Source: Blepharisma stoltei (Eukaryota > Ciliophora > Heterotrichea > Heterotrichida > Blepharismidae). Taken from it: 64,000 nt of DNA. Of this stretch, positions 1 through 11,433 are shown in pieces. The stretch spans positions 682,001 to 746,000 of the forward strand of contig CAJZBQ010000047.1 of the NCBI GenBank assembly GCA_914767885.1, read 5' to 3'. A program made the translations under genes and the position numbers. Under the pieces are notes generated by a model. It searched no databases. It was not told the DNA's origin and saw only the letters and a list, made by a program, of their open reading frames with translations. Position 1 is the first letter of the stretch. Each line of letters starts with the position of its first letter.

Positions 1-1314
1 GAAGCTTTTTTGTTTACTCCCCTCTTTGAGGGAAAAAATAATTGGACAAAAACATTTCCTTCGCAAGCGAACAAAGACTTTTTTTTTTAATAGAAAAATT
101 TTTTACAAAAAATTTTGATATATAGGTGATAATCAGTATAATGAAAATCTCTTCTGTTTATTTTTAGCAGCTTGCATTTTAAAACATAAATTTTATAGAT
201 TAAATTAATAAAAACAAATTACTATAAAATTTTTATATATAAATTTTACCAAAAAACTAGCCCTTTTGTGCACGAAGGGGGGAGTTAACTTGCTATTTTC
301 AAGTATTCATGGATGATTTAATGCGTCAGCTGCAGTTATTCTTCGTGTACAGTCTACCTCGAGCATTTTTTTCAGCAAATCCTTTACTTTAGGAGAATAT
401 TCACGAAATAGCTCATCGCTTAAAATCAATCCTTGTTTAATTTTTTTTGCTAATTCAGCCGAAGTTTTGCCTATAAATGGAGGTCTACCTGTTAGCATGA
501 GATAGAGAACTACCCCTAAACTCCAAATATCGCTTGAAGTCCTGCTAAACTTGCCTTGGATCATTTCTGGAGATATGTAATGAAGCTGCATAAGTATTAC
601 AGTATCCATTTGACTTGTTAAAAGATCACAAACTCCTGGAGGCAGCTCGAAGTCCATTATTTTTATAATAGCATCCTTAGATTTTGATTCAAAAACAAGG
701 TTTTCTAGTCTTATATTTCGGTGAACAATTCCTCGGCCATGATAATATTTCATGGCTCCTAGAATATCAGAAATATAAGCACTTGCATAATATTCATTTA
801 TTTGACCATCAATTATTCGATCAAAGACATTGCCTCCCATCAAACTTTCAAAAATAAAATAAATTTTATCCTGCGACTTGACTATTTCATAAACCTTTGC
901 TATATGTGGGTGATCCTATATTATTTTTACGAGTTCTAATAATTTATTCACTTCTTTTCAGCCTTTTGCTTCCAATTTTGGATTTATTAAGGATTTCTTG
1001 ATTTCTTTTATCAATCTTTGACAATTGTTTCTTTTGTCAATAGCAAGTTTATTATCACCAAATAACCCAGTTTCTAGTTTCTTAATGATAATAAAATTTT
1101 CTGTAATTGCTTTTGGAACAGTTTTTATAAATTTCGCTCGATTTATCCCAGCAGATTTTGTTCTTATTTTTAAGGACTCAGGCTGAGAAGTTGATTTTCT
1201 TTGTAGATTACTATGGTTTTGTTTTCGATATTTTCCTTTTGTGTTCGCTTTCTTTGGAGGAGATTTTTGTTGATTAATATTAGCGGTTTCTTCTCGAAAC
1301 TCACAACAGCCCAT
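1..1314 (-). CDS. CDPK-like pseudokinase, C-terminus beyond the left edge
   Basis: Protein kinase of the calcium-dependent (CDPK/CaMK) type, read leftwards from ATG at 1314. The start MGCC suggests N-myristoylation plus palmitoylation, hence membrane attachment. About 120 basic residues precede the kinase. The N-lobe keeps the VAIK-type Lys (QRLIKEI), but the Gly loop is degenerate (ETGLFGD). The catalytic loop is VHRNIRLEN, so the HRD Asp is Asn, and DFG is DFE; the SPE motif and DIWSLGVVLY are normal. Two 15-nt introns lie at 916-930 and 586-600; the second is in frame and sits exactly where the neighbouring paralogue has one. TGA at the HPW position reads as Trp. The MITE at 17-287 interrupts the region after the kinase; its removal keeps the frame open to the window edge. 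EF-hands expected downstream are outside. By motif loss it is probably catalytically inactive. Confidence 0.85.
17..287. mobile_element. MITE-like IES, TTA target repeat
   Basis: The segment starts CTCCCCTCTTTGAGGG and ends CACGAAGGGGGGAG, between TTA at 14-16 and TTA at 285-287. Its body (GATATATAGGTGATAAT and following) resembles the bodies of the CCGTGAGCGAAC family at 4372, 15984 and 52916. Removing it with one TTA joins the kinase gene in frame. The ends are more degenerate than in other copies. Confidence 0.8.
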
Positions 1315-2020
1315 TTAGAAAAAAATATTATAACAATAAAAATGTCAGAATTTTGTATTTGCAATTTTTTACAGCTAAATTAACTTTAGATAATGAATAT
1401 TTTATATATTATAATAAATTTTTTAATTTATCAAACAATTTTATTAATAAATATTTATTGATAATTATAGTAAATATAAGATTAGCAACTAATGATAGCA
1501 GCCGAAAAAAAACTGTTTAGATATTTTAGTCTTTTAAGCAAAGGGACTAAGCTAATTGGCAGAGAAATTGCTAAGCAGCTATAGCTGAATATCCAATTTT
1601 TAGAGTTTCATCACAAAGCTAATTTTTTATAATAAAAAATATATTGCATATAAAGGCTAAATATGGATTTTATGTGGCTGTATGAAGTGAGATTTTTATT
1701 CTGCATAATTAGTTTAATTAATTTTTTCAACAAAAAATAAACAGAAACCTAAATTCTTTATTTTGTCTTACGCTCAAAGGTAGTGTAACCGAACGGATTA
1801 AATTATCATCTTGTATCTAAATTAAGATTTTTCGCTCAATGAAAATAATTTATTGAATAAATTTCAAATCTCTAATTTTTATTAACTTTAGAGGCAAATT
1901 ATTTATAATGCTTTGGCAAAATAATTGGGCACTCCATCAAAAAAAAGATATTTTCCGCTTGAAGGATTAAAAGATTAGAATTAGATTTATAAGATAGGCT
2001 AACTATTTATTAGTGAGTAA
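1315..2020. other. intergenic, AT-rich
   Basis: About 700 bp between the start of one CDPK-like gene and the end of the next, which lie on the same strand. It must hold the promoter of the left gene. I see no open frame, RNA gene or repeat in it. Confidence 0.5.
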
Positions 2021-4061
2021 TTAATTAACTTTACTCTCTTTTAAAAGGATTCTTTGAAACTCCTCAAAGCTAATTTTCCCATCATTACTAATGTCTGCTT
2101 TCTCAAAAAATTTGTCCCATTGTGAATTTTCAAATCCCGGAACAGCCACTTTTAATTCTCCTAACTCCCCCATCCTTGATCGAATGCTTCGCTGTAAAAA
2201 TTCCTTGTGCAAATTTTTATATATATAAAAATATAATAGTTTTCAAAAGCTTGGGAGATGTGCCTAACGAAGTTGTTGTCAGAGGGTTTGAGACGACAAG
2301 AAGCTGCAGAATCAACCATCCGAAGTGCTTTAGTCATCAAACTGGGCTTAAAAACTCAATAATCTAAAATAGAGATTCTTTAAAATTTAAAATTTTTTAA
2401 TTTAATAAGGAACAAATTAAAATTTATACAGTTTAAGGGGTAACCAAAAAATCAAAATATTAAAAATTGGTTTTCTTTGTGAATATAATTCAATTTTTGC
2501 TGTAAAAATAATTATTAAATACTATTAACACTCTTATTTAAAAGTATATAAAAAACCATATATTTTTTTATTTTATTTATATTATATTTTTTTTAACCCA
2601 CATCCTTGATCGAACAATGGCGAGCCGTTCGATCAAGGATGGGGGAAGTACGCTTAATTGACCGTCACCACTTTTATCAAAACTTTTGAACGCTTTTCTA
2701 AGTTTTTCGATCTGCTCTGAAGTATTCCAATTAGTTGCAGCAACGATAAACTCAGTAAATTCTATTTTCCCATCACCATCAATATCACAAGCCGAAATTA
2801 TTTTTTCGATTTCAGAAGAATTTTCTATTGATAAGATCTTGCATCCTTCTATGAGTTCTTCTTTACCTATCGAGCCATCATTATTTGTATCTAATGACTT
2901 AAATATTTTTATATATTCTTTTTCTTCAGAAAAATTCGAAAATTGCTTTACAACGTAACTAAATATGGCTTTTTCTATCATACTTTGGACCTATATAAAA
3001 TATACATGAAATTTTGTTAGCTGAATCGCTGCTTGCTTACTTTCCCCGGGCAGGCTGTTGTGCTTATCATTATTTATTATTCATGGATGCTTAAGTGCTT
3101 CAGAAGCAGTAATTCTCCTGCTGTGTTCAATTGTAAGAATTTTTGTTAAGAAATCTTTTAAATCATTTGAATATATAGAAAAAAAAGAATCGCTTAACAA
3201 TAAACCCTTGTTGATTTTTTGAGTCAAGATAGCAGGTGTATCACTTGGAAATGGATGCTTACCTGTCATCATTACAAATAAAATAACACCCAGACTTCAT
3301 ATGTCACTTGCAGCATGACTATAATCACCTTTAAGCATCTCTGGAGACATATAATGAAACTATATGATATTTACGAATTCCAATCTATAAGGGCTATCAA
3401 AAATCCTTGATGATTCCCCGAAGTCCTTTAGTTTTAGTAAGGCGTCACGTGACTTCGATTCAAAGACTATATTTTCAGGTCTGATACTTTTATGGACAAT
3501 TCCTTTGCTGTGATAAAACTGCATGATTTTTAATATTTCTCCAATGTAATTGCTTGCCTGCTGCTCATTTATTCCATGATCTAAAATTCTTGTGAAGAGG
3601 CTATCACCTTTTAAGTACTCAAGGACAAAATAAATTTTATCATTTGTTATCATAATGTCATAAACTTTTTCAATTCCTGGATGATCCTAAATGACATTTA
3701 CAAGCTCTAAAATTATATTTAATTCATTCCAGTCGCTATCCTTTGCTTTAGGATTAATAATTGTTTTATTGATTTCTTTGATAATTCTTTGACAATTAAA
3801 TCGTTTATCAACAGCAAGCTTACTATCACCAAATTGAGTTTCTTGGAACTTCTTAATAACAGAAAAGTTTTCTCTAACCCATGAAGGATCAATTTTTAAA
3901 ACATGAGTTTGAGCTGTTGCCTTTCTACTTAATTCATCATCTTGAGATTTATTTTTGGAGTTCTTTGTATAGTTTTTTGTAAACCTTTTCCTTTTTAATT
4001 TACCTTTCTTTGGAGAGTTATCTGCTTTGGGATCTTCTTGTCTAGAGTCACAGCATCCCAT
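2021..4061 (-). CDS. CDPK-like pseudokinase with EF-hands
   Basis: Complete paralogue of the gene to its left, about 502 aa after removing introns and the IES. It starts MGCCDSRQ at 4061 (likely acylated); an upstream in-frame ATG at 4094 would bury this signal. The kinase has a degenerate Gly loop (QETQFGD) and keeps Lys (RIIKEI), DFG (KDFGES) and SPE. The catalytic loop is VHKSIRPEN, so the HRD Asp is Ser. Three 15-nt introns lie at 3687-3701, 3360-3374 and 2991-3005. The C-terminus carries four EF-hands, several with good loops (DTNNDGSIGKEE, DIDGDGKIEFTE, DKSGDGQLSVGE, DISNDGKISFEE). The third loop is completed only when the element 2164-2650 is removed. Stop TAA is at 2021-2023. It likely acts as a Ca-responsive scaffold rather than a kinase; that role is inferred from motif loss. 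Confidence 0.88.
2164..2650. mobile_element. MITE-like IES, ATCCTTGATCGAA family
   Basis: Inverted ends CCCCCATCCTTGATCGAA at the left and its complement at the right, bounded by TA at 2162-2163 and 2649-2650. The right end forms a snap-back hairpin (CATCCTTGATCGAA, a 10-nt loop, then the complement at 2600-2640). Excision joins SGDGQLSV to GELKVAV inside an EF-hand loop and restores a 502-codon frame. Confidence 0.85.
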
Positions 4062-4358
4062 TTTAATTAAAAAATAAAATAAATCCTTTAACAAATAATT
4101 CTCTTTTTTTTAGAGACAAAGTTGCTCAAAATAAAGTAAACAAAATGATTTGAAATTATTTACTATAATGATTTATAATAGATCAGCAATCAAAATACGA
4201 TAAAATAATAGTGATTAGTTTATGTTGAGAAATTGCAGAAATAACGATGTTTTTTTATAAAGCAGAAGTTAAAATATAAAATAATTTTTTTTAGATTTTT
4301 AAAAGTTTCATTTCTTTGAAATGAATGTAATTAATATCTAATAATTAAAATAAATATA

Positions 4359-7300
4359 CTAGCTTCTCTTACTCCCCCCCCCCCTCCGTGAGCGAACAAA
4401 ACCATTAGAAAAATCACCATTTTTTTGACCAAAAACCCACCCTCCGTGAGCGAACAAAAATTTTTTTAATAGAAAAAATTTTAATGGAAAAAAATTTTGA
4501 TATATAAGTGATAATTAGTATAATGAAATCTAGAGCTAATTCTGTTTAATTTTAAACAAATTGCGTTTTAAAACATAAATTTTGCAAATTAAATTAATAT
4601 TTGCTTCCCAATTTTTGCAAATTAGGATTTTTTTTAAATTTCGAAAAAAACAATTTTTTATAAAATTTATATATAAAATTTTATTTAAAAAAAAAAAATT
4701 AACCCCCCCCTCCGTGAGTGAACAAAATTTTTTTGTTCGCTCACGGAGGGGGGGGGGGGAGTTAGGATAAACTAACTGCTCATCAACAAAATAATTTTTC
4801 ATCTTCTTTTGGAGATATTTTCCAACTAGTTCTTTTTCCATAGTTTTGACTGAATCCTTCGCAAAATCTTTAATTGATGCCATTATGATTCCCTCTTCAC
4901 CTTCACATTTTAAAGTCACTAAAAATCTGATTCGATATTTCTTGCATGTTTGCAATATATCGTCACTATTTAAATTCCCATAGTCATAAACAGCTGAAAT
5001 GTCTAATTTTCAGAGTTTTAGCACCAAATTAACCTTTTCATGATGCAAAGTCTTAAAATCTATTTTCTGTCCATGAGTTTTGCATATGACTATAACAAGT
5101 GGGCCTTTTATTCAAGGATCAGTGTTTCCTTGAATAATTATCTTGATTATTTTTTCGACAAAAATACGAGACCCGATGCCTGAAATCTTATTTTGACTGG
5201 CTTTTGAATTAAGCGAAAATGAATCAATTAAATTATCATATCTTCCACCTGAAGCAATAGAAATTCTTTCTTTGCTTATCATTTTTCCTTTAGCAACTGA
5301 TTGAGATGTGGTTACTTTAAATATAAATCCAGAGTAACATAAGATTTCATCGTGTATTAATCCAAGATCAACTAAGAAATTAACGTTGTAGTCTTTACAA
5401 GTTTCTTCCAAGTGTTTTAAATCAATGTCTAAAATCCTTACAAATGAATTATACTTTCAAATAGAATTTTTTTTTATTGTTTCGATAAGTGATTGCAAAT
5501 TTTCTTTCAGCTTTAAATAATATCCTAATCTTTCAGCAGAGTTTGCAGAAATTCCTAAATCAATTAAATCTTTTTTAACTTTTGCCCATTTTCTTCTTGG
5601 TATGTCTCGGCATAATGACAAAACTTTCATTCTTATATTTTCTGTTATTTCGCAATGATGCAAAATAATGTCAAGTAGCCTTGTATCATTTACTGTAATT
5701 TCTAGCATTGGTAAGCTATTTCCAAACTGCTCTAAAGCTAACAGGGTGACTTTGAGAAGTTCTGCTTTGTATAAATATTTAAAAGAACTCAGCTGTTCAG
5801 GATCGTAACAAAAATCGATGCTTGCTTCCAATGATTCCTCTGGATGTTCGCCTGCAGCAAGAGGTTTGTAGACGTTTGATATTGTAAATCTCTTAAGAAC
5901 TCCTTTTATGGGTGAGGTGGAAAAACTAAATCGATTCAAAAGCAAAAAAAAAATTATTATTAAAGGTATAATGTTGAAAAGTAAAAAAGTGCAAAGTAAG
6001 GTTTAAAATGGAAAAACAGCATAGAAAAAAAAAATATACCTTCAGAAGCAAATTATATTAAACCATTATTTTTCTTACTAATAAAAATTTTTAAAATTTT
6101 CAGTCATTTGTAACAGAAAAAAAAGGTGGAAAAGCATCAATATTTTTTTCGCTTCACCCTTTTATGCTGATTGTATGTAGAAATTTTGCCCATGGGCAAA
6201 GTAAATTGCTATTTAGCTGGACTAAAATCCCTGAAGATTCCAAAAACACAGCATTTTTATTGCTTTCGATTGGAGTTTTTTTCATTGTCCCATCTTTTTG
6301 ATACCAAAATATTGAAACATTTGTTGAGTATGGCATGAGCAATGGAGTATTTATTTCTAAAGCCCCAGATTTATTTAGCACTGCTTGCAGTTTATTTATG
6401 ACATTGCTTTTAATCATCGCTTCGATTTTCTTATTGAATTTTTTTCCACCTGATAGTTCTGATATTCCTTCAGATATATTGTATGTAAAATTTTGATGCT
6501 TAAGATTTGACCTCTCGAATAAAGCATGAAGCAGCATATTATTTTCTGAGTTTTTAGGATTCAAGCTTATATTCATAAACTCACTGAAAGCTTTTGGGTC
6601 AATCTTATGGTATAGCAAGCCACTTTGGAGAAGTTCCTGTGCAGATGGTCTGTTGTCGGGAATAAGCTCAGTGAGTCATAAAATTATTTTGGGAACCTCT
6701 TTGGGGACAGTTTCTAAAAAGTCTCCAGGCAAAATTCTATTATCTCTTAATTTCATGATTTCTTCTACTCTTTGCATCATTGATCCGAAGGGCCTTCACA
6801 TTTCAAAGAAAATAATTCCAAGAGAATACATGTCAGTTTTTAAATTGTATTTTCCGGAGACTTTTTGCTCAGGGGAACAATAAATTGGGGTGCCAATTCC
6901 TGTGCTTAAGCTTTCGCTTATCTGTCTTTTTAAAGAGGCTTTTTCAGGTTTTAAATTTGTCGTTGTGGCTAGTCCAAAGTCTCCCAGCTTCACTTCTCCA
7001 AACTCATTTAAAAATATATTTGATGGCTTTAAGTCTCTGTGTATAGTTCCCTTAGAGTGAATATATACTAAACCTTGCAATATTTCTCTCACTCCCCCCC
7101 CCTTTAAATTGGAACAAAATATAGTAAAAAATTTCCACTTTTTTGGTAAATTAGCCCCCCTTTAAATCGGAACAAAATTTAATTTTATAATAAAAAATTT
7201 TATATATATAAATCATAATTTTTATGTAAAAAGTTTTGATATAATTTAAATGTTTCTTCTTAACTAAAATTAAAAATTTAGTTGTATCCTGCTCTTGTTT

Positions 7301-9553
7301 AAAGAATAGAGTATAAAGAGCATCTTATTTAAATAAATTTATTATCCTTTAATTTAAATTTTTTAAAAAAATTTAATTTGTTTTGTTTTTAAAAAATTTT
7401 CAAAAACAATTTTATTTTTTTTTGATAAAAATGATATTTTTTATTTAAATAGCTTTGATATAAATTCAATACGAATTCTTTACAAAAATTCAAAATTTAC
7501 TTATTTCTTGCTTTATTTTAAAGAAGAGAGTATAAATAACATCTTATTTAAACAAAATTAGCACTTTGATTAATAAATTTTCTAAAATATTGTTTTTAAA
7601 ATTTTTTTTATCAATAAAAATAATAATTTTTGTGTAAATAGTTTTGATACCAATTAATAGTGGCGTATTAATTAATAATAAAATTTTAGTTATATCTTGC
7701 TTTGTTTTAAAGGATAAAGAGTAAATAGCATTTCATTAAAACAAATTTATTAATCTATTCGATAAATTTTTGAAATTTTATAAAAAAATTTATAATGTTT
7801 TTTTTTTAAAACCCCCCTTTAAATTGGAACAAAATTTTTAGTTCCAATTTAAAGGGGGGGGAGTCAGCATTTTCCAGATTTCTATTGGAGATGGAATTTT
7901 TTGATCCAGGAGGGTGCGAAGAGTATCTCCTGCGCAATATTCCATTTGTAAAGCACCCATCAACATTTTTATTTTTTAAAATTAATATTAGATTTTATTT
8001 AATTTTATAAATTATAAATAGTAATAGGATCTTTCCAAACATTTTAAATATTGAAATCAAGGCCATTTCTTAAGGTCCACCTTTATGTAAAGTTTGCTAA
8101 CTTCGGGATCAAATTCATGTAGCACTGATCCAGTCTTATCTGAGGCAATTTCTAAATCTTCGCTTAGATCATCTTCACTGCTGCTTTCTTCTTCGCTGCT
8201 ACTTTCTTCTTCGCTATCATAGCTATCTTGTTCATCAGAGTCAGATCCGCTGCTTTCATCCTCTTCAAACCAAGCATTATGATATCTCACAATATTTTGG
8301 TGTTGCAATTTAGACAACAGAACAACTTCTTTCAATATATATCTAATATGGTTCTCCTTTTTTCCTTTTAATTTTATACAGACAAAGATTATAAACACAT
8401 CATGAAGTTCATTATATATATCTTTTCTATGAAAAAAAAGATTAATGAAAAGCCCAAATTTGACTGCTCTTCTAATTTAGGATATCTTTTTAATCGCATA
8501 AATACTCCCATCAATTTTATTTTTTGCTTTATAAACACTCCCTCCTCCACCTTTGCCAATTCTTATTTCTTCTTCAAAATATCTTCTATACTCAAACCCA
8601 CTTATAGTACAAGACAAAGTTGGTTCAGGCAAATTTATTTCTTCTTCTTTCTTTTTCTCATTGATTTCAAGCTGCATTGAAGGCTCTTTTTTCTTTCTTT
8701 TTTGAAGTTCTCCATATATTTCTTCCATCAGCAAACCAGAATTGTCACGTTTCAATTCTTGTTCAACTGGCTCAGGAATTGATTCTTCTGGCTCAATATT
8801 GTATTTCATCAATTCTCGTTGTATGAGATCACACATATCGTAGACCATGGTTTGCGAAACCTTGGATTTTTCTTCAATTAAAGCTTGGACTTTTAATTTA
8901 ATATCATGAATCACGTCTTTATGAATATTTACTGCGTTTATTAAGGAGAATATTGGAGGTACATGAGGATAGCCAGGAACATAAGTAATTGAAAGGTAAA
9001 TGCTGCTAAAATTCAAGGCAGAATCTGAAGGATTAGAACGTATAAATATTTTAAAAGAAGCACTACATAATTCAGTCAGAGGGTTTAAAATAGTAACATC
9101 ATCAGAAAAAATAGCCAATAAAGCGTCTAGTTCTTCTTTTTGATCGTTGTAAGTGTTAAAGGCTTCAACTGCATCTTCAGTAGGCGATATTTCACAATTA
9201 ATTGTGTTTCCGAATTGATTTTCTTTATTATTTTCTGAAGATTTATTTTCTTCAATCAAACTTGGAAGCTTAGCTTCTTCATTTATTATTTGCTGAATAT
9301 CTTTGGGTTCTTTTGTTTCAATTAAAACAGGAGAGTGAATTTCTTCTTCATGTATTGGGTGCACTTCCTCAATTGGTTTTAATTTTTCAGGCAATTTTTG
9401 AAGAACTTTTTTGCTTCTTTTTCTTTTTCCATGCCTTTTTGGAGGTTGAGTTTGGATTATTTGTGGAGGTTTAGGCTGGCTTTTATTAAATCATAAATAA
9501 CCAAAAAATATTCCGAATAGAAAGGATGAGAGTATAATTAGTAGTCCTTCCAT
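4359..9553 (-). CDS. GCN2-type eIF2-alpha kinase with N-terminal membrane anchor
   Basis: About 1,220 aa once five excisable segments are removed; the sum is divisible by three. Order: a hydrophobic N-terminal segment (residues about 3-22, MEGLLIILSSFLFG) followed by a basic stretch; an RWD domain (ELDALLAIF, YVPGYPHVPP); a kinase with G-loop GKGGGGSV, Lys in YAIKKI, an acidic Ser/Glu insert typical of GCN2, IHRDLKPSN and GDFGLA; then a histidyl-tRNA-synthetase-like region and an anticodon-binding-like tail ending PKRS, stop TAG. Known role of the family: phosphorylating eIF2-alpha on amino-acid starvation sensed through uncharged tRNA. The membrane anchor is not part of the usual GCN2 plan and recalls PERK. 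The start at 9553 is the only ATG giving the anchor in frame. Confidence 0.88.
4372..4764. mobile_element. MITE-like IES, CCGTGAGCGAAC family
   Basis: CTCCC... ends with TTA at 4369-4371 and 4762-4764. The unit CCTCCGTGAGCGAACAAAA occurs twice in direct order at the left (about 4381 and 4440) and as a hairpin (unit plus complement) at the right (about 4710-4755). It lies just before the stop codon of the kinase gene; excision gives DEQLVYPKRS and stop TAG. Confidence 0.9.
5963..6164. other. TA-bounded IES in the HisRS-like domain
   Basis: AT-rich, about 200 bp, with no family similarity, inside the pseudo-HisRS part. Removing it between TA at 5961-5962 and TA at 6163-6164 keeps the frame and puts the conserved PWAKF next to LLLNRFSF. 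The left boundary is ambiguous among three nearby TA dinucleotides at 5955-5962. Confidence 0.6.
7092..7866. mobile_element. MITE-like IES, TTTAAATTGGAAC family, long
   Basis: CTCCCC ends with target repeat TCA at 7089-7091 and 7864-7866. The unit CTTTAAATTGGAACAAAA occurs in two direct copies at the left (about 7100 and 7160) and as a snap-back hairpin at the right (about 7815-7858). The body holds three diverged tandem copies of a stretch of about 200 bp (near 7250, 7450 and 7645). Excision restores IEIWKMLREILQGL in the kinase C-lobe. Confidence 0.9.
7972..8016. other. short TA-bounded IES
   Basis: Pure A/T stretch of about 45 bp between TA at 7970-7971 and 8015-8016, with stops in the coding frame. 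Its removal gives RSYYYLKMLMGALQMEYC, matching beta-5/hinge of GCN2 kinases. It has no GT..AG ends, so it is not an intron. Confidence 0.6.
8377..8484. other. TA-bounded IES between beta-3 and helix C
   Basis: 108 bp between TA at 8375-8376 and 8483-8484. Removing it joins YAIKKI directly to KLKGKKENHIRYILKE, as expected between the VAIK lysine and helix C. I see no MITE-like ends. Confidence 0.75.
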
Positions 9554-9750
9554 AATTTAAAAATTTTGTATATTACGTGTTTTGCATTTATATCAGAAAT
9601 AAGTTTTAAAAGAGTTTTTTTAAATATTTCTAGGATTTTATTATCGAAAATGAAAAATTTCGAGCTTACTGCAATCAAAATACTTAAACTATTTTTTTGA
9701 TAATCTGAGTACCAATTATGCCAATAAAAAATATAAGGGTTATAAATTAA

Positions 9751-11377
9751 ATGGATCCAGACGAAGAAATTCTCAAAGAATACCAGCAAGAAATTCGCAA
9801 CATGAAAGATGAGATCATTCAGCTTAATAGACAAATCGCTCAAGCCGAAAATGCTGAGAAAGAGCTTGATGAAAATAACCTCCAACCAGAAGATCGAGAT
9901 GAAATCTTGAAAAAACAGTCACTTTTAAGGCACTGCCAAGAAGAAATTGAAGAGCTCACTGAGCAGCTTAACAAACTTAGAGAAACCAATATTGAGCTCG
10001 CTGAGAGCTGTGAAGAGCTTAACAATAGGATTGATCCGCTTCCTATCTCTGACAATCAGCTTGAAGAGCTCAGAGAACAAATTGCAGCCTTGGAAAAAGA
10101 AAATGAAGACCTCAGAAGGCAAAATAGTGAAATTGAAAGCTCGGGCCTTAGGGAATGGGAAAATTTGTCCCCGCATGCTTCTAATGAATTTTTTGTGAAT
10201 CTCCAAAAGAAACTCTCAACATTGGAGCAAGAAAATACAACTCTTTCAGCAAAATATAAGAAAGCTGAAGCAGAGACCAAGAGATTGAAGGAAAATTGTG
10301 AAAAAGCTGCCCATAGGTTTAAAAATAACGAAGACACCAGAACTAAGCTGCATTTGCTAGAAAAAAACTACACACAAATAAAATGGCGACTTCACCTGCT
10401 CATCCTCTCTCGGCATATTTCGAGTTTAGGGACCTTGCTGCACCTGAAGCCAAACCGAGCAGGAACGGAGTCTATAGGTACTGGGCATTTGTGTTCCGGT
10501 TAGGTTTTATTCCCTCATGCAGCAATGAAGACTTTGTGTATTCCAGATGGATATTTTGGAAAAAAAGGTAATTACCTAGAGACCACTAGTGTAGTTGGTG
10601 CCGATACTAGCTAGGGAATTTATCCCTAGCTGGAACTCTAGCCACCCAAGCGACAGCCATCAAGTCCCAAACCTGCATACTCCAAGTTCTGAGACAGAAT
10701 TAAGAACCAGGCTGAAAGCCGGAAGAGAGCTATCTCTGCTGGAAATGCTGGCATACTCAGGAAGGTTCGCTACAGCTGAACTAGTCCTATGCGAAGACTC
10801 TTTTCGGGTGAGATGTAAAAGAGGAAGAGCCCTAATCTATAATTAATACTAATGCTAATGCTAGAAGAGAGCTTAGAAAGATGTGTGCAAACTGAAAATG
10901 ACTTAAAAGAAGAGATAGATGACGTGGAAAGACAAATCATGCAAAAGTCAGCAAGTACTGAAGGTCAAGATATTAGAAGCCTGCAACACATGATTAGAGA
11001 TCTCAATGAAAAGATCAGCCAAGAAAAAGCTCAATGCACAAGACTAGAAAAACAGTTACAAGATATTCTCGTAAATAGTGAATCAAACCAATTTTTAAGC
11101 TAGCCCTCTTAAAATAAAATAAAGCTAAATAGTGCATAAGCTTTTATTCAGTATAAATGAGTATAAGCAGCAAGAATTGAGAACTGTGAAGATAACAGCA
11201 AACCAACCAGTCAGCAAGACTTCGACTAAGCTCAGCAATGATCTGGAATTGCTTGGAAAAGTCCTTGCAGATAAGATGAAGTCAGTAAGAGAAAAAGATA
11301 AAGAAATCGCTGAGCTGACCTTGAAATATGAAGAAGCCAAGATGCAGCTTTATGGGCCAGAGAAATTCAACGTCTAA
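9751..11377 (+). CDS. coiled-coil protein of unknown function
   Basis: About 353 aa after removing one retroposon-like insertion (10363-10866) and one 61-bp IES. It begins MDPDEEILKEYQQEI and is almost entirely charged heptad sequence (Glu, Lys, Gln, Leu rich), so it is predicted to be one long coiled coil, ending KFNV and TAA. No catalytic or targeting motif is seen. It is divergent from the kinase gene (start at 9553), so about 200 bp holds both promoters. It could be a cytoskeletal or centrosomal/basal-body linker, but the sequence does not say which. Confidence 0.75.
10363..10866. mobile_element. retroposon-like insertion, ATGGCG type
   Basis: GC-richer 504-bp block in an AT-rich coiled-coil gene, flanked by TGCTAGAA at 10355-10362 and 10859-10866. 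ATGGCGACTTCACC starts near 10383 and opens a 63-codon frame without recognisable similarity. Removing 504 bp (or 483 bp between TA dinucleotides) restores the heptad frame. Confidence 0.7.
11103..11163. other. 61-bp TA-bounded IES
   Basis: Between TA at 11101-11102 and 11162-11163. It contains stops; removal gives ESNQFLSYKQQELRTVK and rejoins the last exon segment of the coiled-coil gene in frame. Confidence 0.75.
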
Positions 11378-11433
11378 CTAAAAATTATTTAATTTCAAAA
11401 AAAATCAGCTCCATTTTATATAAAAATTGTGTG

